The notes beneath the pieces are model-generated. The model made no database searches. It saw nothing but the letters and a program-made list of their open reading frames with translations, and was not told the DNA's origin. A stretch of 64,000 nucleotides of DNA from Penicillium oxalicum (Eukaryota > Ascomycota > Eurotiomycetes > Eurotiales > Aspergillaceae), in assembly GCF_001723175.1 (NCBI RefSeq), contig NC_064651.1:930001-994000 (forward strand), written 5' to 3'. The stretch's first letter is position 1. Each line of letters starts with the position of its first letter. The translations under genes and the position numbers were made by a program. This document shows positions 33,101 through 44,410 of this stretch, one piece after another.

Positions 33101-34870
33101 GGGGGAACTTGGCAGATAGAGAGTCCCATCCATTCGAGTCGTACTCATCACGCTGCACCGTATCCAATGTACTGCTGTGTACCACCGGCTGCAGTGTTAA
33201 GGAGGAGACAATAACATCCATTGACTCCTGATAATTGTTGGCTATCATCTAGGGCGTCCATTACGGTAGGCAAGACCTGCAAGGCCGTGGGTGTTTATTG
33301 GGTTGGTGTTCACAGGCCAACTCAAATTCCCATCTCCCATAGCAAAGAAAAGAAGGGAAAAACCGGATCCCCAAGCAAACGACTTGCAACCGATAGCGAT
33401 GACGAAGGGGAACAGCAAGTCCTTCGATGTATCTTCGACCGTTTGCTCTCTCTCCGATTACATGTGTTCAAGAGCAAGGAAAGCAAGACTGTCATTGGCC
33501 TGTCCGACTCGTTTTTGTTTTGTCTGACCACCACCACATTCTTTGTCTTTTCTCCGATCGCTGCTGACCGTCCACTGATCTCCAATAATCCATGCCCTTT
33601 ATCCTCTAAATTGTCAGCATGCCAATCCAACCATAGATAATGAGCTATTTCCATTTGGGCAATCAATTCCTCCGTGCTTCGCTCGATCTGCACGTTGGGC
33701 TTCCAAAATCACTCCCTCTGTTCACCCCACCTTTGCTTCTTTCCCCCCCCTGTCACGCCTAATCATCCGATCTGCACTCTCCTCTCGAAGCAAAGGACAA
33801 GAACGCCGATCAGCCCCGTTTCATCGCCAACATCGAAACGCTGTCCACTTTTTCAGGGTGCATCCTCTTTCTTCACGACTGTGCACGTTGAGTCTCACCA
33901 CTCTGAGCGCCGTGGCTGAGTTCATCTGGGATAGCTGCCCAGCTCACTAGCGCCTCAAGATTCAGGATTCAGAATTCATTCCAGTGGCCTTCAATCCATC
34001 TCACCAAACTCGGGTTCCCGAGAACCATCACCGCAATTTTTTCTTTTCCCCTTGGATGATCAATCAACAATCATATGATTGCTGAGATCCCCGCTTCCTG
34101 ACTGAAAGAGCTGCAGTCTGGCCTGTGCCGCGGGACTATCTCCATTTGCTCCTCGAGAACCTTACTCGTGTGGAGTCCGTCTGCCATAGTACGGCCTTCA
34201 CTCTATTACTTCAATACTTCCTGTCTTTGATCCACAAACCACAAGACGGGCAAAGGCCGTTGTCACCCCCGTGAAGCCACCCCTTCCTTCAGACTCTCAT
34301 TTCAACTTCCATCATTCCATGCCAGTCTCTCTCCGCCAAACTCAAACACTGCGTCATGGGAATTTGACAAGAACCACAACATCATCCCTTTTTCGGCTCC
34401 GTGGCAGATCAGTCTTCCTCGTACGTCTCTGTGTTGGATCGGTAATTTCCGAATCCCTTTGCTCGATTTGAATCATCATTTGCCAATGTTTCATGACCTT
34501 GCCGCGACCGATTGTCTGAGAACGTGATCCTGTCCGACTTTAGTCCTGCAGAAAAGATCGGGATTAGATATTACGGCATATCCACCATCCCCTTGCTTGG
34601 TCTGTCAACAATCGAGGGATCGTTCGCTTTGCCTTGAACAAGGTATATAATTTCATCATTCTAACTTGCATACTGCGGCTGCATGCATGACTCGAGAGTC
34701 TCTGTTGTGATCAAAACATCGTTGGTGGCCAAAAGACACCCCGTCATACTTTTGACCCACGGCCAATTGCACCGGGAGAAGTGAAGTGATATAGTCTCAT
34801 TCTTTACACCCTCTACCTCTCTCTACCCCTATACCATCCTGCATCTAGCAAGTCACAGGATCAAAGGAAA
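30187..34870. other. Gene-poor region (4.7 kb)
   Basis: No coding gene could be supported on either strand. GC is not low and stops are scattered, so it does not look like RIP-altered transposon DNA. The last 1-1.5 kb before 34871 is pyrimidine-rich with many CT stretches and short in-frame ATGs, as expected for a long 5' leader with introns or uORFs. Confidence 0.5.
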
Positions 34871-36598
34871 ATGGGATTTTACAAACCTGGGGAAACCCGC
34901 ACCGGCGGCGCTGGCAGCTCCAGCTCAACCGATACAGCAGCTTCGGATCGCTCAAGAAGTACCGCTCCTACCCTTCTGAGTGAGCGCGCTGTGTCGGGGG
35001 GCAAATTTCACCAATGGACAGACTACGAGTACTTGGATGGGCCCCCGATTCAGGTGTCTGTGGAAGAAAACGAGAGCGAGGAAGGTGATGAGGCGGAAGC
35101 GGGCTATTATGACCAATTCGATGACGATGATGTCGAGGATGTTGATGAACATGACGAGGATTTCCAGTCCCATCAATCTGTCTCTACCTATGCCTCAACG
35201 ACCAACTCTAAGAATCACGATATTCCCGAGGAGCCTGTGTTCGAGGTGGGGAACAGAGATGAACGATTTCCATCGGATGCCTTGGCTTCGACGCCTTCCT
35301 CTTTCGGCAATCTTTTCCCATCAACGCGTCGCTTGCTGATCCGTCATGACGATGCTACCATTGACGGCAACATGAATCTGCGTGTCGACACGGTCGTGCC
35401 ATGTCGCGACGGTTATCAGCAAGATGTCATTCTTTTCCACCTGCGCATGTACGATTTGTTTTCTCGCAAATTTTCCTTCCGTCGATACTGCCGTGACTCC
35501 GGGCGCGAAGTCTGTCACTCAACACGTAAAGAGTTGCAGTCGTCGCATGATCGACGACCGGTCTTTCGTCGATCCTTGAGTAGCATGTTTGCGAGCCTGC
35601 GGCCGGGTTCAAGTCACAGCGGTCATCACCACGGATCCGCCCAGAGCAACGGTTCTTCCAAGCGACGCGACTCCGGGTATGGATCGGGTATGAAGCACGA
35701 TGCGAAAGCTCATGCTGGCGACTCCACCACGACCGATCCCTCTTCATTCCCGACTCCGACCTCCTCTTCCTCTTCATCTCACCCCCAAGATAAAAATCTC
35801 ACCGACACGATCTTGTTGGAATTCTCCAATTACGCTCATGTCGAGGTGAAGCGCCGTGGTGGGACCGGCGCTTACCGCTACGAGTACGAGTACTGGAGTA
35901 CGCGGTACCAGTGGCGCTGCGAATGCCGTCGAGAGGGAGACTTGCGCGAGTTCTCTTATCATCTGGTCGACATGAAAACATCCAAAACGATCGCACATCT
36001 GATGCCGGACATCTTGACACCTTTAGAGGCCATTGAGGAGGAGAGTAAGGGAGGCTGGGTGCCGCCTTCCAGTCTCTGGATCAGCGACCCCACCGTGTAC
36101 GAACGGATGCCCGATATTGCAGAGTAAGTCCACTGCATTTGTTTGTTGGTTTGCTTTGGTATTTGCTTTTTCACTTCAAGTCCTGTTATCTCGGGACTCG
36201 CTTTTGCCTATTTCTGCTTTTTTTCCTACCGTGGTCTTGCATGATCCCCAAACGACTCATCCCCGCTATTTCCATGCAATCCACGGTTGGCTCTTCCCGT
36301 TTCGGATGGCTTTCATGACTGGCGCCGCTCTGTCCCAGTTGAATCAACCCCACCACCACGCTTTGCTTCGACTTGTCTCCAAGAAATCTGAACGCTAATA
36401 TGTGTTTTTATTTCTCCTAGTGTCATCGTTGCAACGGGCCTCACCACGCTTGTGGACGATTGTATTCGACGACGCTGGCATCGAGAGCGCCGTGGCTCGG
36501 CCATCTCTTCCACCGGTGCCGCACTTTCACGAAGTTTGGAACGGATGGGGCCACGTCGCCTGATCGGTGAAGTCCTTCATCGGCGAGGTTCCGCATAG
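34871..36598 (+). CDS. Conserved fungal protein, C-terminal half Tubby/LURP-one-like
   Basis: Two exons (34871-36123, 36421-36598), 476 aa; intron 297 nt. Residues 1-150 are disordered and include an acidic run (about 83-97, DDDDVEDVDEHDED). From about residue 150 the protein alternates hydrophobic beta-strand-like segments (MNLRVDTVVP, ILFHLRMYDLFSRKFSFRRYCRDS), is interrupted by a Ser/His-rich low-complexity insert (about 235-305), and resumes with EFSNYAHVEVKRRGG, YRYEYEYWSTRYQWRCECR and EFSYHLVDMKTSKTIAHLMP. The second exon gives DVIVATGLTTLVDD followed by RRRWHRERR. A twisted beta barrel closed by a hydrophobic helix near the C-terminus, followed by basic residues, is how Tubby-like/LURP-one domains look in fungi; this is fold inference only. 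No catalytic motif is visible. It sits alone between two gene-poor regions with long pyrimidine-rich flanks. Confidence 0.78.
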
Positions 36599-37609
36599 AG
36601 AAAAATTTTCGCGGTTGTGCCGGACTTCTTTTCCCTTCTTCTTTTACCCTTCTCGGTATGACGGAAGACGCGAGTTCAGCCGTGGATGGGAGTAATGAAG
36701 CAGGGACGAGGGTCCCTTGACATCTTGCCTTCCCAAGACTTTTGACCAACGACAGAACTACCCACACCGGCAGATTGTTTCTTTCTTCAACATATTTGTG
36801 CATGGGGACATTGGGCCGCAATCAGTCAATGCACTGGACTGTAATTTGGCCTCCCCCTCGGGGAGCCCCGATGGTCCTTGAACATTGTATGAGCTGGCGT
36901 GGCTTTGCTGGACATATACAAGCAGGGGCTATCTAGGTCGATGACGTGATACGACCCGAGCCTGGCTATGACACTGTTTCTTCTTTTCGTGTAAATTGTT
37001 TTTTTTTCGCTCTCTTTTTTTCTACTCACATTTTCTTTCTACCTCTTTGGCTTTTTTTTTCTTCCTCTTCAGTTCATCACTTCGGTATATCTTGCTTGTC
37101 GGGAAAAAAGGACAGATGATGCCTCGGGTTACCTTTATGTTGGGATTAATTCACGATTTAATGATATGAATACGACATCACCTTTCTGACCATGTCTGTG
37201 CCTTGTATGGAGACTCTGACCTATCGCAATTCTAGTTTCGGACCAATTATCCGATGACTTGCAGAGATCCTGCAGCTTCTTCTTCCGTCAATTGGGGGCG
37301 GTCTAATTTTAATGCCGAGTCATGGCAATGGCCCAAAGATCCAATTTTATCCGGAAAGCTCGGTTTTGGGGAAGCGACGTTTCTGCCCAAGCATGAACAC
37401 CTGGCCCGGTCGATCCTTGACGCGTCAGGATGTTTTTTGGGGGGGAGGAGAAACGATTGGCTCTCAAGAGCGCATTCAAGATTGTTTCATGTGCTGCCAG
37501 CCATGTCTGATTTTCCACACTGCAGACTACAGATTGCAGGGGTCATTTCGAAAAAGAAAAGCACTGAGCAGATGAACTTGGTCATGATGATGAATTAAGG
37601 ATCCATATG

Positions 37610-37622
37610 CCCCCCCCCCCCC
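37610..37622 (+). repeat. C13 homopolymer
   Basis: Uninterrupted run of 13 C followed by GGGG, in the gene-poor region. Confidence 0.9.
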
Positions 37623-39468
37623 GGGGAGGCCAGCTATGCCATGTTTCTGCGAGTGGATAGCCATGGTTGGCGTCTTTGAATGTGACAGTAATTTCCTTGG
37701 TGAGGTCGACAGCTGGGACTTGACAGCTGTCAAGCTCACTTGTTCGTGCATCACGATTGCTGTTCTCGCCGTTTCCGGTTGGTATTGTGCAGATTAGCAA
37801 GCCGAACCTGGCTGTATTGCCTCAAAGTACCTGTTGATTCGAAGACCAATTGAGATGTGTCCCAAGTGTATGCTTCCGTGGCAAGCAGGCGCCTATCGTA
37901 CTCATTCGTGTGCCATCGAGATGTGCTGTTCCTCTTGACCTGTTCGGACCTGCATGAACTCGACTTATCTGTGGTATGCTTCTCTTGCCGCCCTCCACGA
38001 TCAAGGGCTCTTTGACCCGTCAATACACCACCAGTCCGCACGTACATTGCTCGATCGACAAGGCGATTCCAATCCAGACTAACGCAGATAATACAAGTAG
38101 AGCTGATATTGCTGTTCAACACTCATGTACCAGGGTCCTCATACTCTAGTCCGTACCTAACATTTTCACTGCATCAGTGCCAGCGAATACATTTAAATTG
38201 ATTGGCTCTGAATAATTCTCACCATCTTCCACTATTCCTTTTTCATCGCCTCTCCCCCCCTTTTTTTTTTCTCTGGCGGGTAGAGGGCCAAAAGCAGGGA
38301 CACGCCAGGCTCGGCCGATATGAAATGTGGAGAGGCTTATAGATCGGAACCATGGTTCGACATTGGCACTAAAGTGTGTGATTCCCGACTTGATCTACAG
38401 TAGTGCGTCTGGGAAGGGTGGATCAGGGCGAACGGAATTTTTTCCTTTTTTTTTTCTCTCTCTTTTTCCTTCCTAGCGGTTTCCACTTGAGAATCCTTCC
38501 AAATAAAACCTCCGATCTGATCTGATCCTGTGAAAAGATCTTGCAGAGCAGAGCGGATATGACGGCGCGGGGGAAGGGGTGTGGGAGAAGATAAGAGAGC
38601 ATAATCTTCAAAAGTCGAATAATCAAAAGCATATAATTGACTCTTCATGCTGCAAGGACCGTGCTTTCTATGTTGTACTTTGATCTGATATGTACCATGC
38701 ATGTCACGCACGTCACATCCTCGCCTTTATTTGTCTTTTTTTTTCAAGTCTAGTAGAACAGCTGGACCTGGGCTTTGATCGCCCCGAAACTAAACACGAG
38801 GTCCGCCCGTGCCAGAACTCCTCGAGGTCCTACTGGCTCCATCGTTCCAGTCCGGCTAAGCATGCGCGGGGGCGGCCCAGCCCCGGAACCGGCTCGGCTC
38901 TTTGTTTAGTTTGATTTTCTGGTTCCCTCCCTTCGGGTCCTTTCTCTTTTTGGGAGGGGAGACTTGTAAGTTATTTCTCGCCAAAGGAATTTACGGGAGG
39001 AATTTTGGGCCTTTTTTTTTTCTTTTATCTTTTTTCCCCCCTTCATCTCTCGGTCTCTGATTCTCTCTATCTTCTGCTGAATATACACATCCATCCCCCG
39101 TTGTTTGGCGTTTGGATGATCCGATGCAACTGACACTCCGGTCTTATCATTGCCAAATGTCACATAGACAACATAGCCGCCTCGTCTCGCCACATGTCAT
39201 CAATATGAGGCCTAAGGCTGCTAGCTGCAGAGAGTTGAACCATGGAAAAATCTTGCGTCGGGGTCTCTCACACACTCTCTCTCTCTCTTCCTGTCAAATG
39301 ATCTTGTCGCCTATTTTGGGCTGGAAGTCTCTGTCTCTATCCCTTGCCTGTCTTGATCGTCCACCTTGCCCTCTCTCTCTTCACTCTTTTACTTACTCTC
39401 TATCTATCCCCCTCCCCCCTTTTCTCCATTCCATCCTATAATTTCTCCCCTATATAGAGCATGCATCT

Positions 39469-39495
39469 CCCCCCCCCCCCCCCCCCCCCCCCCCC
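39469..39495 (+). repeat. C27 homopolymer
   Basis: The longest C run in the window, 27 bases, just after a TATATAGAG box-like sequence (39451-39459). Confidence 0.9.
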
Positions 39496-39998
39496 GACGT
39501 GGCTGCATGTCGGCCTTACCGCAGATGCACAACTTCATGCTCTCGTGCCCGACTAGAGAGGCTGATTGAAGGCAATCATAGAGGTCTGTTTAACCATCTA
39601 TGAAAGTTTCTTTGTTCAACATGGGGTCTTCTTTAACAAAAAAACCTTTTATTTTATTTTGCAGTTCTTCTTGGAAAAGAAGAAAGAAAAAGAAAAAAAA
39701 AATATTAACATCATAAGAAAAATCCAAACTCAAAGACAATAGTCTCAATGCGCTACCGTTGTTACGGCTCTTATCCGCCGAGGAAGAGCCGTCAGGCCCC
39801 AGAGCGGATCACGGGGAGCATCTCCTTTGGCACGGGGCAGTTGGCTAGAGGCTTTGGATTCTGGTCAAGCGTAACGGCAAGCGGTTAGCCCCCCCACCTC
39901 CGGGACGTGTTGAATCAGAGTCTGGGTGATGTTGATCCGTTCTGCAGAACGGGAAGCCATCCAATCTGTCTGTATTAATCGGTTCAAAGCATAAAGTC

Positions 39999-40010
<12 letters not shown>

Positions 40011-40038
<28 letters not shown>
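40011..40038 (+). repeat. (GA)14 microsatellite
   Basis: GA dinucleotide repeat, preceded by an interrupted GA block from 39999. Complementary in principle to the CT repeat at 39275-39288 on the same strand. Confidence 0.9.
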
Positions 40039-40040
<2 letters not shown>

Positions 40041-41119
40041 AAATTAAAGAGTAAAACAAATGAAAAAGACTGGTCCTCGGGATTTCTTTTTCTTGTTGAT
40101 TTTCCCCCTTTTTTTTCCTTTTTGGTTCCTTCTGGATCATCGATACGACTGGCTAAAATGTATCGGCACTGTTGAGGCTTCTCTCGATCGGTCATGTCTT
40201 TCTACTGTCGCGCGACCAGACCCGGCCCCCCGCGACCAGACCGTTCCTGCAAGGCGACCCGACCTTATTAGGCCGAGGTTCAATGTCGAATTGTTGCCGG
40301 ACGAAAGGCTGAGGATGAAGACTGGTACAAAAAAATTTGGAAAAAAAAAGGGGGAACATTTTCCTAGCCCTTTGAAAAATATGACAAAAAAGGGAAATAG
40401 GAAAAAAAGGAAAAAGAAAGCACCTCTCCACGATGAGGACTTGCTCCGGAGTCTGACAAAGCCATCCATCGGTCCCTTTGCACCCCTGAACCTTCATGCG
40501 ATGCAAAGCAAGGTTTCACCATCGTGCAACATGAACGGGGACTGTGTCAAGTGTAGATGATGCCTCTCCATGATCTCATCACATCAAAACGTACCATGGA
40601 AAAGAGAGGGAGAAAAAGAGAGAGAGGAATCAATGCGCTGGCAATGCGGGCATGGTTGGATGCACCTTCGTTGTCGTCAAGGTGGTGATTTGTCTGGGAT
40701 GAAGGCAGCGGCCCGACATTTGGGAGAAGTGCCTTTGAGGATCTGAGGTGATTCAACCACCGCCGACTACCTGTGTGTCAGCCGGAGGCTGGAGGATGAG
40801 CATGTATTCTTTGAGCTGTCATTTTGTCCTGGAGATAGGAGTTCTGGGGATGATGACGGCGCAATATTTCCTGCCGAGCGCTGTGCGCTTGGTTCGATTG
40901 TATGTTTATGTGACTATGGCGACTCTTGACAAGAGTGTCTGGCGGATATTTGATGTAGTGACCTTGCTTGTGTCCAATATGTCAACGTAATTACTCCCGT
41001 CCGTCGCTTCAAAAAGCTGTCAAATCTACGACTCCATGACGACGGGTTCGATTCGATGGACGTGCATTGTCTTTTGGGCACTGATCATCAGCCCCCGCTA
41101 GACTCGACTCAGTTTAGGT

Positions 41120-41131
41120 CCCCCCCCCCCC
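41120..41131 (+). repeat. C12 homopolymer
   Basis: Run of 12 C on the plus strand in the gene-poor region. Confidence 0.9.
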
Positions 41132-43436
41132 ACGAACCAACGACATACATCCACATATGCCTGCCATTCTGCAGCGATGATGGACCTGCTCCCTGTACGT
41201 GACTTCGGGTTGCCGCAGGGGTTGAAGTTCTTCCAGAAGCCCATCTCCGTCGCGAATCATCTCGTCGCAATCTTCGAGGGAGTTCCCGGTTGCAGACAGG
41301 AGGCCGTTCGTACCGAACGATGCCGCCCCATGAGGCCAGTTGATGAAGCGGAAAGGTACTTTTGTTCTATTCTTTTGGACCGATTCTGCCCCGTCTCCCA
41401 TCACGGTGGATTCATGAGGTATTAATGGAGGGGGAGGGCCCTTCTGACAGGACTGAGTCTGGTAGGAATGATGATTCTCCACTCAATTGGGGCAGTGAAT
41501 CATTCCTTTTTTTTTTCTTTCCTTTTTTGGGGGGGTTGAGGGGTTTTGACCTCCTAATCGATACGTGTGAATCGTAGCGGATCTTCCCGATAGCCATCCA
41601 GGTCTGATTTTCTTTTTTTTTCTTTTTCTGATTCTTGGTGTCTGTTGATGATGATATGATGATTGCCGCTCTTCTTTTCAAATTCTGGTCGTGGTTGTTT
41701 TTTTTTTTCGGGGCCCTTTTTGGGTCGTGTCATTGTGGAGATGAGTGCTCTGAGTTGTTCAATTATCGAACCAATGGTCATGGTTCCCTGTCCCCCGAGC
41801 GAATCCAAGAGGACCAAAAAAGTCTTGGAGATTAGGGTTTGAACGTCGAGCTGCAGCGTGGACACGTTTTCATCTGAACTCAATTCGGCAAGGCATCAGG
41901 TCAGAAAGCTGCTGAGGTGGGGGATTTTTGTTTTTCCTGTTTTTTTTGTTTTTGTTTTTCGTTTTACCTTTTTGACTTCTTTTTTTTCCCCTGCCTCGCC
42001 CCTCCCTCTCTTTCTTTTGGCCTCTTTTTCTATCTTCCATCATCAATTCAGGTCTGGTTTGCCGGAGTTGGCTTGGCTGGATCAGGCTTCCAGCTGCGTT
42101 GGTGAATGGGATATCACCCCGAGTCAACGACAACCGAATGGCCTGGAGCCAGCAGAAACAGCCTGCGTCTGTAAGCCAATCGATCAACAGCCTGGAAGGT
42201 TGCAGGCATGTTGGTCAATACATCAGCACCCTTCCAAGTATATTCCCCAGATGGTCGTGATCCCCTTGGCATGGACCTCACCAGGCCAGCCTATACAGGA
42301 GGGGCCTTTGGGCTTCCGTAGCGTGTTGACGGTCTACTCTACCAACTGAATGCCTCAGTCACCACGTCCCCCCGTTGGATCAAGATTTCTTCATGTGCTG
42401 AAGGACCGGTCCAATCTCTGGTCGCCGTGCGCCGGGCCGTTCCAGTGCGCAGCCTCAAATCGAATGATCCGCATGTCCCAGTGCTGTCCGATCCTCGACT
42501 GGTGGATCACCCTGGAACAGTCACGCAATGAAGAAGACGGTCTGACGGACTTTGCCCAATCCCCCAACACCCTTGGTCCCCCCCCCATGTCGTGCTGCAG
42601 GAGTCCAATCCACTTGGTCTCGAGGCTCCAGGCTCCATCTCCGGTTACAACTGGGTCAGGTGGAAATTGGGCAAATCGGAGGGGGGAATGAAAAGCCATT
42701 CCAAAAAAAAAAATGACTCGAAATCCCCAACGATGATCAAAATCCCCAAAGAATTCCAAAAAAAGAAAAATTAGATCAGAAAACAAAATAAAATCAACCC
42801 GACTGGAAGAAGAAAACAATCAACCCTCCCGACGAGGAACAAGCAGCGGCTTGCAGAATGTACCGTCCCTTTAGAGAAACACTATTTTCCTTGGAGGCGT
42901 TTTCCATGCGTTTTTAGGTTTCCATGTTGATTCTGCAATTCCGAATTTGATTTTTGCCCGTTTTTTTTTCTTTTTTTTTGGTTTCGTATTTCTGGGTTAT
43001 GGGGGATTTATTTATTATTTTTATTATTTTCCGCAGTGGATTTTCCTGCTGCCCGGTATGGACCTCCTCCAGTCCTGGGGTTACAGCGTTCGACCAGAAG
43101 AGGGCTGCTGTCCTATATGATTCCCCCGCTTCCCATACTGAAGCCCTTGAAGATTTAAAAAGGTTGTGCGAGACTTGGTCCAGCAAACGAACATCTGACG
43201 ATTCATCCTCGATTTCTCCTGCTTTTCAAGGTCCATTGTCCGTCTTCATTCCTCCAACCCGAGACTCGTGAATTTTTCTTCCTATCCCCAGGGCACGCTT
43301 TCATCGGGAACATTTTCTCTTTTGCAATTGTGGAATTGGGAATTATTATTTTTCCTGGCTGTGGCTGCGTCTCGCGACATTATATCGTCCTTCCAGCAGA
43401 TTTTCGCTCTCCCCACCAACGTTCCTCCCTGTTCTT

Positions 43437-43459
43437 CCCCCCCCCCCCCCCCCCCCCCC
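43437..43459 (+). repeat. C23 homopolymer
   Basis: Run of 23 C about 140 bases upstream of the start codon of the dsRBD-like gene, so probably in its promoter or 5' leader. Confidence 0.9.
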
Positions 43460-43596
43460 TCTCCAAAACCGCCGTCTCGTCACTCATCGCTTACCTCGAA
43501 TCCTGTCCACCATCTCGGCTCATTGATTCCTCTCCTGAGCCACCCCACTATCGAACCTTTCGCCATTCATCTCTCTTCCCTCGGGACGATCCCATC

Positions 43597-44410
43597 ATGT
43601 CCTTGCCAACGAGTCCGCAAGGGAATAGCACGGGAGCACGCCCCAGCTGGCAAGAGCAGCTTCAAGGTCAGTAGGTGTGCGACGCAGAAATATCAGCCTG
43701 TTCCACCCCTCCATATCACCCGATCCGATCCGAATCAATCTCCACGGGACACGGGGGTCCTCGCATACTCACCTCCAAAAGAACACTGCAGACGTGCCAA
43801 GTTGCCCACACCCGTCTTCAATATCGTCTCCGATCGGCGAGGTACAGTCCGTTTTCTTTTTCTCTCTGCCCCCGGAGCATTTTTTCTGGTCTCGTGCTTT
43901 CCACCGTCGAGAGGGCTGCAGACCGGGATCGCGCGAGCCGATGGAATATGCTCGTGGAGTGTCGCTCCACGCATCACCGGCCTCCTCCTCGACCCATCTC
44001 GCGGACCGTTTTTTGGCACCCATCTCTTCCCCTTCCCCTCTTGGGCCATAGTCTCTGGCTTGGTGCAAAAAGTGGATCTGCGGAGAGGAAAGAACAGAGG
44101 AGGGGGGTGAAAACAGAATCCAGTACACCGACTTTTAAGTCACAATCCTTGAAAGCGGGATGATGCTAATGGCTTTGATGTCGTCAACGCAGGAGGTCGC
44201 ACGGCTTGGTCCAGCACCGTGACGGTCCAAGGTCAAAATATCGCCGCTCGCTATTGGTATGATGGCCAGTACATCAATAACGCCAAAGAAGACGCCGCCG
44301 AAGTCGCCTTGAAGACGTTGAATCAACAGCCTCGTTCGTCGACCGTTTATCCCGGACAACTTTTCCCACAACAATCGTCCGGGTACGGTCGAGGCACTGG
44401 AGGACTGTGA
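43597..44410 (+). CDS. Small double-stranded-RNA-binding-domain-like protein
   Basis: Three exons (43597-43666, 43782-43841, 44193-44410), 115 aa. Both joins are phase 1 and rebuild a continuous domain. The layout is that of a dsRBD (alpha-beta-beta-beta-alpha): helix 1 at 17-31 (SWQEQLQEHCRRAKL), strand with PTPVFNIVSDRRG (32-44), strands RTAWSSTVTVQGQ (46-58) and IAARYW, and helix 2 with NNAKEDAAEVALKTLNQ (72-88). Helix 2 keeps the A-x2-AA-x2-AL pattern of the family, but the lysine-rich KKxAK patch that contacts RNA is reduced to one Lys (K75), and the GPxH loop is replaced by RRGGRTAW. It could bind RNA weakly or serve as a protein-interaction dsRBD. The C-terminal tail is disordered (Ser/Gln/Gly). 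Intron 2 is 351 nt, long for this genome. A long CT repeat follows about 25 bases after the stop. Confidence 0.8.

Larger units (their letters stand above)
36599..43596. other. Gene-poor, pyrimidine-tract-rich region (7 kb)
   Basis: No gene could be supported. The stretch is rich in T/C tracts, C homopolymers (37610-37622, 39469-39495, 41120-41131, 43437-43459), a CT repeat (39275-39288) and a GA repeat (40011-40038). The sequence is not AT-rich and carries no transposon hallmark. It may contain the long 3' region of the upstream gene, non-coding transcripts, and the long leader of the dsRBD-like gene at 43597. Confidence 0.5.

Noticed and set aside
39275..40038. CT and GA repeats as the arms of a CRISPR-like or inverted-repeat element
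   Set aside because: They are simple microsatellites about 720 bases apart; no spacer-repeat pattern or terminal inverted repeats with target duplications are seen.
43268..44110. 280-codon plus-strand frame
   Set aside because: It runs through a C23 homopolymer (a poly-Pro artefact) and overlaps in another frame the spliced exons of the dsRBD-like gene and its introns.
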